From Microcaldota archaeon (GTDB lineage Archaea; Micrarchaeota; Micrarchaeia; Anstonellales; Anstonellaceae): a stretch of DNA of 5,755 nt. The position numbers were made by a program, and so were the translations under genes. The stretch covers positions 1-5,755 of the forward strand of contig JAPLWZ010000075.1 in NCBI GenBank assembly GCA_026396335.1. Direction: 5' to 3'. Of the stretch, positions 1-4,268 are shown piece by piece. Every line of letters starts with the position of its first letter. The first letter of the stretch is position 1. The notes under the pieces are model-generated. The model was not told the DNA's origin, searched no databases, and saw only the letters and a list, made by a program, of their open reading frames with translations.

Positions 1-2
1 GC

Positions 3-113
3 CGCCTGAAAAGCGCCGGCATGGGCGGGCTGTTTTTCATGCTCGCAACGCCTAAAACCGCAGGCTTTGTGAAAAAAATATCCCCGCTGTTTGACGCTGT
101 TGCGGAGCTTTGA
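3..113 (+). CDS. C-terminal end of an unrecognised protein (5' truncated by window)
   Basis: An open frame enters from the left edge, with its first full codon at base 3, and runs 36 codons to a TGA at 111-113. The visible tail contains GMGGLFFMLATPKTAG followed by a basic-hydrophobic end (FVKKISPLFDAVAEL). It looks like ordinary globular coding sequence, but too little remains to name a family. The stop lies 51 bases before the Maf start, on the same strand. I see no convincing promoter in the gap, so the two genes may be co-transcribed. Reading frame confidence is moderate; function unknown. Confidence 0.5.
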   Translation, partial: RLKSAGMGGLFFMLATPKTAGFVKKISPLFDAVAEL

Positions 114-164
114 CAAAGGGCAGCCGCATGATAAGGATTTTGGATTTGCAATCGAAGGGATTAC

Positions 165-713
165 ATGAAACTGATTCTTGCCTCTGCCTCGCCGAGAAGG
201 GAAAGGCTGCTGAAGAAACTAGTGAAGCGCTTCAGCGTGAAAGCTGCGCACATTGATGAAACCATTCACGCAGGCGAGCCTTTTTCGCGCGCATGTGTGC
301 GGCTTGCTGAAAAGAAAGCGAGAAAAGTGTTTGATAAACAGTCAGTAGTGATCGGAGCAGACACAATCGCTTATTTTAGGAAAAAGAACTTCAGGAAAAC
401 GAGCGATGCGCGGAAAGCGGAAAGCATTTTACTGTTTCTTCGGGGCAAAACGCACTACGTGATTACTGGCGTATGTGTCACCTTCCCATCCGGCAAGCAA
501 GTGAAATATTCAGTTAAAGCCGCAGTGAAGATGAAGAACTTTTCGAATTCAGAGCTTGTGTCCTACCTAAAATCAGGAGAATGGAAAGGGCGCGCGGGTT
601 GTTATGATATTTCGGGCAAGGGCGCGAAGCTTGTGCAGTCAGTGAAGGGAGAAAAGGAAACGGTTGTAGGGCTGCCGATAAAGAAGCTGAAAAACATCCT
701 TTCTTCGGCGTAA
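165..713 (+). CDS. maf: Maf family nucleoside triphosphate pyrophosphatase
   Basis: This 182-residue protein, close to the usual Maf length, is predicted to hydrolyse (d)NTPs to NMP and pyrophosphate in the cytoplasm, removing non-canonical or modified nucleotides. Family hallmarks appear in order: the N-terminal ASASPRRERLL phosphate-binding motif (residues 6-16), DETIHAGEPF with an LAEKKA helix (31-52), VIGADTIA (62-69) with the presumed catalytic/metal Asp66, the FRKTSDARKAESILLFLRGK segment with the Lys region (76-95), THYVITGV (96-103), and AGCYDISGKGAKLV into VVGLPI (144-172). The start is ATG 165 with a GAAGGGA ribosome binding site at 154-160. Two positions are unusual: ISG where many members have IQG, and no obvious TEV motif after the TG segment. 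Substrate preference (dTTP/UTP type or m7GTP type) cannot be fixed from this. Family assignment is firm. Confidence 0.93.
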   Translation: MKLILASASPRRERLLKKLVKRFSVKAAHIDETIHAGEPFSRACVRLAEKKARKVFDKQSVVIGADTIAYFRKKNFRKTSDARKAESILLFLRGKTHYVITGVCVTFPSGKQVKYSVKAAVKMKNFSNSELVSYLKSGEWKGRAGCYDISGKGAKLVQSVKGEKETVVGLPIKKLKNILSSA

Positions 714-751
714 AAATAGCACCGGAAGCACCGGCATCCTACTCAAAATTG

Positions 752-759
752 CTTTTAAA
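752..759 (+). promoter_or_regulatory. Putative archaeal A/T box for the 62-residue protein gene
   Basis: CTTTTAAA lies in an otherwise mixed-composition spacer. An archaeal TATA box usually sets transcription about 25 bases downstream, here near 780-785. That would give a leader of about 45 bases ending in the AGGTGA ribosome binding site. Just upstream (718-734) lies an 8-bp tandem repeat, AGCACCGG twice with one base between, of unknown meaning. Confidence 0.5.
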
Positions 760-817
760 GGAATCGACTGTCAGCCTTAGCCTGCGCGTGCGGAATGAAA
801 CGCGGGCGCACAGCAAA

Positions 818-823
818 AGGTGA
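818..823 (+). promoter_or_regulatory. Ribosome binding site deciding the start at 828
   Basis: AGGTGA sits four bases before ATG 828 and matches the archaeal anti-Shine-Dalgarno sequence. The in-frame ATG at 795 has no such site, so the ORF should begin at 828. Confidence 0.7.
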
Positions 824-827
824 CCAC

Positions 828-1016
828 ATGAAAATCAACATAGACGAACTGACCTACGAGGAAATCAAGGATGTAGTGGACCGATTGAGGCAGATGAAGA
901 TTGAGACTAAGTTCCGCAGGTTCGGCGCGACTATTATGCTGCAAACAGAGCAGGGAGTAGTCCAGGTCGCGCGGAATGAGGCAGTGGAACTCTACGGCGT
1001 GCCTGCGATGTTCTAG
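828..1016 (+). CDS. Small protein of unknown function (62 aa)
   Basis: I do not recognise this protein. It begins with an acidic amphipathic helix (MKINIDELTYEEIKDVVDRL, residues 1-20). Then comes a segment with beta-strand character (ETKFRRFGATIMLQ into GVVQVA, about 26-48) and a short tail ELYGVPAMF. There is no signal peptide, membrane segment, cysteine or zinc motif. The start at ATG 828 is supported by a well-spaced AGGTGA; the upstream in-frame ATG at 795 is rejected. It has its own putative A/T box at 752-759 and precedes vapB on the same strand, 58 bases away. vapB has a separate promoter, so a link with the toxin-antitoxin pair is not shown. Coding status is likely, given the promoter, ribosome binding site and balanced composition. 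Confidence 0.6.
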   Translation: MKINIDELTYEEIKDVVDRLRQMKIETKFRRFGATIMLQTEQGVVQVARNEAVELYGVPAMF

Positions 1017-1018
1017 TG

Positions 1019-1036
1019 CTTGCTGCTGCAAGCAAG
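1019..1036 (+). terminator. Small hairpin after the 62-residue gene, possible weak terminator
   Basis: CTTGCT and AGCAAG form a 6-bp stem around a 6-base loop, starting two bases after the stop codon. No T-run follows on the plus strand, so termination is uncertain; it may only separate this gene from the vapB promoter. Confidence 0.25.
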
Positions 1037-1044
1037 AAGCAAAC

Positions 1045-1052
1045 AATATAAA
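1045..1052 (+). promoter_or_regulatory. A/T box of the vapBC promoter (leaderless)
   Basis: AATATAAA is centred about 26 bases before the vapB ATG at 1075, so transcription should begin at or within a base or two of the start codon. No Shine-Dalgarno sequence precedes vapB, which agrees with a leaderless transcript. Confidence 0.6.
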
Positions 1053-1053
1053 C

Positions 1054-1071
1054 GTATACGTATACATATAC
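1054..1071 (+). promoter_or_regulatory. Probable VapB operator: three tandem 6-bp palindromic elements
   Basis: GTATAC, GTATAC and ATATAC follow each other without spacers. The first two form a perfect 12-bp palindrome (1054-1065); the flanking CGTATACG (1053-1060) is also palindromic. The array fills the gap between the A/T box and the vapB start. Ribbon-helix-helix antitoxins normally repress their own operon by binding such short repeated elements as stacked dimers. Binding here is inferred from position and symmetry. Confidence 0.6.
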
Positions 1072-1074
1072 ACT

Positions 1075-1320
1075 ATGAGCAGGCTGGTTAACTTGTCCGA
1101 CTCCATTTACGAGGAACTGACGCGCATGAAGCGCACGAAGAGGCAAAGTTACAGCGAGGTAGTTGGAGAGCTTTTGAAAAATCGCGGGCAGAAGGAGAAA
1201 ACAGAGAGTCTGAAGGAATTGATTGCCTGGGCAGAGGAAAAAGCGCGCAGATATAGGGGCCCGAAAGAAAAAACAGACCATGACTTGATAGCGCACGGTG
1301 TTTCACGTGATGATTCTTGA
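1075..1320 (+). CDS. vapB: VapB-type ribbon-helix-helix antitoxin
   Basis: This 81-residue protein should neutralise the VapC toxin encoded directly downstream and, with it, repress the operon. The N-terminus reads SRLVNLSDSIYEELTRMKR (2-20), then QSYSEVVGELLKN (24-36): a beta strand followed by two helices, as in the archaeal VapB antitoxin family (PF02697-like, 'Y..L...K....SFS.v...LL'). The C-terminal half (about 40-81) is highly charged (KELIAWAEEKARRYRG) and is the part expected to wrap around the toxin. ATG 1075 is chosen because the longer frame from 976 would overlap the previous gene and read through promoter and operator. The gene appears leaderless and overlaps vapC by 11 bases, which implies translational coupling. 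Confidence is high in the pairing, moderate in the exact family. Confidence 0.85.
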   Translation: MSRLVNLSDSIYEELTRMKRTKRQSYSEVVGELLKNRGQKEKTESLKELIAWAEEKARRYRGPKEKTDHDLIAHGVSRDDS

Positions 1321-1690
1321 TTCCTCTTTGTTGGTTTCATTTTTCCGCGAATCAGACAGCAACAATCTGGAGGCGACCCAACTTCTGAAAAAGCATGAGA
1401 ATGAAAGCTTGGTCTTGCCCGAATCCATTCTTTTTGAAACATTGACTGTGTTGATTTACAAGGATGGAGTGGCAAATGCAAAGGCAACCTACGAAAAGCT
1501 CACTTCAAACAAGCAAGTGCTCGTCCACTATTTTAGCGTGGATGAAAAGCGTGAGATTGTCTTGCAGTTGTTGGCGCAAACCACCAAGATTAGTTTTGAG
1601 GATATGAGCGTCATCTATCTCGCCCATAAAACTGACTCGGAAGTTCTTGCATTCGACGACAAAATAATCAAGCTGACTACAAAGAAGTGA
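1310..1690 (+). CDS. vapC: VapC-type PIN-domain ribonuclease toxin
   Basis: This 126-residue protein is a predicted Mg2+-dependent endoribonuclease; VapC toxins typically cut tRNA or rRNA and stop translation. All four expected PIN acidic positions are visible: Asp4 in MILDSSLLVSFF, Glu43 in ILFETLTVL, Asp98 in ISFEDMSVIYLA, and Asp116 (with Asp117) in VLAFDDKI. The length is typical. The start is not certain: GTG 1298, GTG 1307 and ATG 1310 are in frame. ATG 1310 is preferred because GGTG at 1297-1300 then lies nine bases upstream and the protein begins right at the first strand. It overlaps vapB by 11 bases, the usual antitoxin-first order. The RNA target cannot be read from the sequence. 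Confidence 0.88.
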   Translation: MILDSSLLVSFFRESDSNNLEATQLLKKHENESLVLPESILFETLTVLIYKDGVANAKATYEKLTSNKQVLVHYFSVDEKREIVLQLLAQTTKISFEDMSVIYLAHKTDSEVLAFDDKIIKLTTKK

Positions 1691-1702
1691 AGGTGCTTGC
1701 TT

Positions 1703-1858
1703 ATGAAAAAGAAAAAGCCTTCTGAAATGAACGACGAGGAATTATGGAGCCGCTCAGCTTCAGACAGCGCCTGGAACAATCCGAAAGACGAGGCTGCGTC
1801 AAAATTCTACATTGAAAGATACCTCAAGAAGCGCAAGGCAAAGAGAAGGAAGTCCTGA
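1703..1858 (+). CDS. Small basic protein of unknown function (51 aa)
   Basis: I do not recognise a family. This ORF is strongly supported as a gene: AGGTG at 1691-1695 is seven bases before ATG 1703, it starts 12 bases after vapC, and its stop is two bases before the next gene. The order is a lysine-rich start (MKKKKPSEMNDEELW), a central SASDSAWNNPKDEA segment (residues 18-31), then FYIERYLKKRKAKRRKS, a very basic tail. The central segment resembles the 'W-D-N-P/E-x-D' tail that ends many VapB/AbrB-type antitoxins, where it contacts the toxin. That likeness is short and may be chance. Given its place after vapC, it could be an accessory partner of the toxin module or a nucleic-acid-binding helper of the following repair enzyme. 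Confidence 0.65.
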   Translation: MKKKKPSEMNDEELWSRSASDSAWNNPKDEAASKFYIERYLKKRKAKRRKS

Positions 1859-1860
1859 TT

Positions 1861-2304
1861 ATGCGCCTCTGGTCCTTGCACCCGAAGCATCTTGATTCCA
1901 AAGGGCTAGTGGCGCTTTGGAGAGAAGGGCTGCTTGCGCAGAAGGTGCTTGCGGGAAAGACGAAAGGCTACACTAAGCACCCGCAGCTTGAGCGCTTCCG
2001 CGCGCAGAAAAAGCCGATGGATGCGATTGGCGTGTACCTTTCCGAGGTGAAAAAGGAGGCGGAGAAGCGAGGCTACAATTTTTCGGGCGACAAAATCGTG
2101 AGCGCGCCAAAAGGCAATTCAAAAGCAAAATTGAAAATCTCCGTGACAAGCGGGCAGGTTGCGTATGAAATGAAGCACTTGAAGAGGAAACTTCTTGTGC
2201 GAGATAAGGAGAAGCATAGGGAAATTTCGAAAAAGAAAAGTTCTGTTCACCCTATTTTTGCTGTGAAGAAAGGGAAAGCTGAAAACTGGGAGAAGAAAAA
2301 ATAA
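1861..2304 (+). CDS. Pyrimidine-dimer DNA glycosylase / endonuclease V family
   Basis: This 147-residue protein belongs by sequence to the T4 endonuclease V-like family (Pyr_excise, PF03013), which cuts the glycosyl bond at UV-induced cyclobutane pyrimidine dimers and nicks the abasic site through a Schiff-base intermediate. Visible marks are the family-typical start MRLWSLHPKHLDSKGLVALW, the presumed catalytic Glu22 in WREGLLAQ (T4 Glu23), KGYTKHPQLERFR (35-47), a long helix with YLSEVKKEAEKRGYNF (59-74), QVAYEMKHLKRKL (99-111) and the terminal HPIF motif (130-133) before a basic end. Residue 2 is Arg rather than T4 Thr2, so the N-terminal Met would remain and supply the amine; the spacing to Glu22 is unchanged. 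ATG 1861 is two bases after the 51-residue gene, so the two are probably co-transcribed with vapBC. Confidence 0.85.
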   Translation: MRLWSLHPKHLDSKGLVALWREGLLAQKVLAGKTKGYTKHPQLERFRAQKKPMDAIGVYLSEVKKEAEKRGYNFSGDKIVSAPKGNSKAKLKISVTSGQVAYEMKHLKRKLLVRDKEKHREISKKKSSVHPIFAVKKGKAENWEKKK

Positions 2305-2305
2305 T

Positions 2306-2333
2306 AACTGACAAAACGACTTTTAACTCAGTT
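2306..2333. terminator. Hairpin between convergent genes, possible bidirectional terminator
   Basis: AACTGA (2306-2311) pairs with TCAGTT (2328-2333), and AAAA (2313-2316) can pair with TTTT (2321-2324) inside, giving an imperfect hairpin. It lies just past the glycosylase stop (2302-2304) and over the stop of the minus-strand -1 frame (2328-2330). On the minus strand it runs into TTATTATTTTTTC, a T-rich exit; on the plus strand only TTTT within the hairpin is T-rich. Confidence 0.4.
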
Positions 2334-2453
2334 CCATAGAAGATGCAAAGTCCATTCTTCCATCCATTTAGGCAAGGTGTATCCGTATATTGATTTCATA
2401 CGGGAAGCTTTTTCCCCAATAAATTCCGTGAACGCCTTGTATGCCGCTCGCCC
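2328..2453 (-). other. -1 frame continuation of the 208-residue gene (likely true C-terminus)
   Basis: In the -1 frame relative to the gene at 2396-3022, codons run from GGG at 2453-2451 without a stop to TGA at 2330-2328, giving 41 residues. They read as plausible protein (GRAAYKAFTEFIGEKASR ... YTLPKWMEEWTLHLLWN). The annotated frame's own ending over the same DNA (GERHTRRSRNLLGKKLPV) is arginine-rich and looks out of frame. Joined after Asn189-Pro190, the product would be 231 residues. The same DNA also holds a minimal 23-residue ORF starting at ATG 2399, overlapping the upstream stop as ATGA; I consider it part of this continuation rather than a separate gene. The cause may be a real one-base deletion, a sequencing error, or recoding. 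Confidence 0.55.
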
Positions 2454-3022
2454 GGGTTTGTCAAGCCACTATATGCCCTGAAAAGGTCGTCTTTGCCGAG
2501 CTCCACCAAATATGATTTTTTGGGGTTGTCCTCATACCTCTCTTCAGGAGAGGGCACGAACATTCGCTTATCTGTCGCATGTTTGCCCATCATGCTGATG
2601 CAGAGCTCTGATAATTCATATGCCCCGTCTTCGTCCATGGTGGCTACTTGCACCCTGTCATTGAGAAAAAGCTTGAATGCCGGAAGAAGAGCGGATAAAT
2701 CAGCTCCTTTGCCATAGGCCAGGCAGAGTGCATTGGACAGCAATTCTGTTTTTTCATGACCAGACTCCGCCAGAAGCACCGCGTAGTATGGAATTTCAGT
2801 TGGATTTTTTATTATGCGCTCGATCAGAGGGTGTTTTGCATTGAACCACTTGAAGTCTTTTGCAACATCCTTTATGAATTCCAATTTTTTAGAATCGAAG
2901 CCCGTACGGGTGAAGTAGCGCCGCCCATTCTGAAAATAACTCGCGCTGTTGTCGACAAATTTTTTCTGCTCCAAATTCACACCATGTTCAATTATCTTAT
3001 ACCATTTTTTAAATGCTCGCAC
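2396..3022 (-). CDS. Unrecognised protein, probably frame-disrupted near its 3' end
   Basis: I do not recognise this 208-residue protein. It appears soluble and mostly helical: an aromatic-basic start (FKKWYKIIEHGV, residues 4-15), FDSKKLEFIKDVAKDFKWF (42-60), a region with PTEIPYYAVLLAES (74-87), LLSNALCLAYGKGADLSALL (94-113), an acidic MDEDGAYELSELCISMM stretch (128-144), and YLVELGKDDLFRAYSG. There is no signal peptide, membrane segment or metal motif. The start is GTG at 3022-3020. It has no Shine-Dalgarno, but TTTAATTA (3051-3044) is about 25 bases upstream, fitting a leaderless start; an internal GTG at 2980 is the alternative. Residues after about 190 look like a wrong frame; the -1 frame gives a better C-terminus to 2328. 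It follows the rpl12 terminator and faces the glycosylase gene. Confidence 0.6.
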   Translation of the reverse strand: MRAFKKWYKIIEHGVNLEQKKFVDNSASYFQNGRRYFTRTGFDSKKLEFIKDVAKDFKWFNAKHPLIERIIKNPTEIPYYAVLLAESGHEKTELLSNALCLAYGKGADLSALLPAFKLFLNDRVQVATMDEDGAYELSELCISMMGKHATDKRMFVPSPEERYEDNPKKSYLVELGKDDLFRAYSGLTNPGERHTRRSRNLLGKKLPV

Positions 3023-3039
3023 TGACGTAGGGAAAGATG

Positions 3040-3103
3040 AAAATAATTAAAAAAGAAAAATAAAAATAGAAAAAAGAAAGAACTGGCTAAATTAAATTAG
3101 CCA
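3040..3103 (-). terminator. Hairpin plus poly-T terminator of the rpl1-rpl10-rpl12 operon
   Basis: TGGCTAA (3084-3090) and TTAGCCA (3097-3103) form a 7-bp stem around a 6-base loop. The stem overlaps the last sense codons and stop of rpl12. On the minus strand the next 40 or so bases are almost pure T/C/A with repeated runs of T (TTCTTTTTTC, ATTTTTATTTTTC, TTTTTTAATT). T-runs alone terminate archaeal RNA polymerase; the stem adds a bacterial-like look. Confidence 0.7.
3044..3051 (-). promoter_or_regulatory. A/T box for the leaderless unrecognised minus-strand gene
   Basis: Minus-strand TTTAATTA is centred about 25 bases before the GTG at 3022. It lies inside the T-rich tract that ends the ribosomal operon, so terminator and promoter share the same bases. 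Confidence 0.4.
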
Positions 3104-3402
3104 AAGAGCGAAGAGAGTCCTTCAGCCGCTGCGGCTTCCGCCTTGGCCGGGTCCTCCTTCTTCTCTTCCTTCTTGTGCTCTGCCGGAGCCGCTGCCGCCG
3201 GGGCTGCTGCCACTGGCATTGCCGCTGCCTTCAAGAGCTCTTCGAAGTTGACTCCCTTGACTGCTTCGGCAAGTACCTGTGCCTTTGCCTCCTCGACTGG
3301 CGCGCCTGCTGCCTTGAGCACCGCGATGAGCGAGTCCTTTGTTATTTCCTTGTCAGCGCCCTTCAAGAGAAGAGCCGCGTGCAGATATGCGTCAATTTTC
3401 AT
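3097..3402 (-). CDS. rpl12: Ribosomal protein P1/L12 (archaeal stalk protein)
   Basis: This is the 101-residue acidic stalk protein that dimerises and hangs in several copies from P0, recruiting the translation GTPases aEF1A, aEF2 and aIF5B. The N-terminal helical dimerisation domain is clear (AYLHAALLLKGADKEITKDS, then IAVLKAAGAPVEEAKAQVLA, and KGVNFEELLKAA at 49-60). It is followed by an Ala/Pro hinge (about 61-74), a charged EHKKEEKKEDPAKAEA stretch, and the factor-binding tail EGLSSLFG, which keeps the Leu-Phe pair of the usual GLGALFG. The start ATG 3402 has an AGGAGGT site at 3415-3408 that overlaps the rpl10 stop, so the two genes are probably coupled translationally. It is the last gene of the operon, directly followed by the terminator. 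Confidence 0.96.
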   Translation of the reverse strand: MKIDAYLHAALLLKGADKEITKDSLIAVLKAAGAPVEEAKAQVLAEAVKGVNFEELLKAAAMPVAAAPAAAAPAEHKKEEKKEDPAKAEAAAAEGLSSLFG

Positions 3403-3413
3403 GGTATTACCTC

Positions 3414-4256
3414 CTACTGTTTTTGTTCAGCCGCCGGCGTGGTAGAAGCGTCCGCGCCTGCTGGCTTTGAGCTCAAATTCCCAACCTTGCCTGAGAGCGT
3501 GTCTCCCAGTGCGATGGCCTGTGTCAGAAGCAACTCGGTCGAGACAACCGAGTAGACGTGGCCGTTTATCGCCATGTTCCTGCTTTGCGCGAATGCGTTC
3601 TTCAGGAGCGCCTCGATATTTTGCGATGTCGGGAAAGATGCGTTGTATGACACGTTGAATGCCTGTGCGAGTGACGCTTGCAGGTCCGCGTGGAGTTGCT
3701 GCTCGTCAATGTCAAGCACCGAACTGGTGTAGGTGAACTTGCCGTCGTATGCCGCGACCATATTCACCATTGCGTCGAACGGGAGAATGTTGAGTTTCTG
3801 GAGCGCCTTGCAGGTCGCGTCAGATATCTTTGCGCCCTTCTTTGCAACTGTTGAATCCTTTGCTATTATGATTTTGCCGCCCCTGATGGCTATCTGCCCT
3901 GGCTTTGCGCCCACCTTCACCTTGTTGTCCTTGAAGAACTTGAAGAGGTGGTAGGGGGAAAGGTTTGTGAATACGAGCGATGTCGGGAAGTCCAGGTGCG
4001 CTGCGAGGTCCTTCTTGCCGGTCTTTTCAAGCGCGCGGATTATCACGCTGTTCTTCGCTACCATGAATGATGCGTCGTTGCGCAGCTTCTTCTTGCTGGA
4101 CTGGAGAATCCTGTCAGGGAGGTTGCGGATGTTGAGAAGCGCCACTACCGGGTACTTCTTGGAAACGGCATTGAGTTCATCTACCTTTTCCTTCTTGACC
4201 TGAATGGCCGGGCTGATTTTCTTCTCCTTTCCTGCGTGGTGTTTTTTGCGAGTCAT
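3414..4256 (-). CDS. rpl10: Ribosomal protein uL10 (P0), shortened form
   Basis: P0 anchors the stalk base on 23S rRNA and carries P1 dimers. The 280-residue protein shows the rRNA-binding start (YPVVALLNIRNLPDRILQ, residues 35-52; FMVAKNSVIIRALEK, 64-78), AKPGQIAIRGGKIIIAKDST (117-136), LQKLNILPFDAMVNMVAAYDGK (152-173) and the P1-binding helices (LHADLQASLAQAFNVSYNA, then FPTSQNIEALLKNAFAQSRN). Archaeal P0 is usually near 340 residues. Here most of the PAGPT...PGP part of domain II is absent, and the chain ends in PAGADASTTPAAEQKQ without an acidic run or a GLGALFG tail. Start: ATG 4256, because AAGGTGA (4268-4262) is ideally spaced for it and the in-frame GTG at 4265 lies inside that site. 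It begins 10 bases after rpl1. Confidence 0.94.
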   Translation of the reverse strand: MTRKKHHAGKEKKISPAIQVKKEKVDELNAVSKKYPVVALLNIRNLPDRILQSSKKKLRNDASFMVAKNSVIIRALEKTGKKDLAAHLDFPTSLVFTNLSPYHLFKFFKDNKVKVGAKPGQIAIRGGKIIIAKDSTVAKKGAKISDATCKALQKLNILPFDAMVNMVAAYDGKFTYTSSVLDIDEQQLHADLQASLAQAFNVSYNASFPTSQNIEALLKNAFAQSRNMAINGHVYSVVSTELLLTQAIALGDTLSGKVGNLSSKPAGADASTTPAAEQKQ

Positions 4257-4261
4257 GAGTG

Positions 4262-4268
4262 TCACCTT
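4262..4268 (-). promoter_or_regulatory. Ribosome binding site deciding the rpl10 start
   Basis: Minus-strand AAGGTGA overlaps the rpl1 stop codon (TAA, 4269-4267) and ends five bases before ATG 4256. The GTG at 4265-4263 is part of this site and so is unlikely to be the initiator. Confidence 0.75.

Noticed and set aside
718..734. Tandem AGCACCGG repeat after maf as a possible CRISPR or attachment site
   Set aside because: Only two 8-bp copies with one base between, and no further copies, spacers or mobile genes nearby.
795..827. Earlier ATG for the 62-residue protein
   Set aside because: No ribosome binding site precedes it, while ATG 828 has a well-spaced AGGTGA.
976..1074. Upstream extension of vapB by 33 residues
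   Set aside because: It would overlap the preceding gene, include a CSSACCCKQ stretch and translate the promoter. VapB homology begins at ATG 1075.
777..1106. A 109-codon minus-strand ORF over the 62-residue gene and the vapB promoter
   Set aside because: It has no ribosome binding site and unlikely composition, and it reads through the vapB operator as a YVYTYT-like repeat.
1694..1701. TGCTTGCT shared with 1018-1025, as a possible repeat pair
   Set aside because: It is only eight bases, with no similarity in the flanks; chance is sufficient.
3143..3555. Long plus-strand ORFs over rpl12 and rpl10
   Set aside because: They arise from the Ala/Pro- and Lys/Glu-rich codons of rpl12 read backwards; the minus-strand ribosomal genes are certain.
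4257..4265. GTG start for rpl10 three codons upstream
   Set aside because: That GTG is part of the AAGGTGA ribosome binding site that serves ATG 4256.
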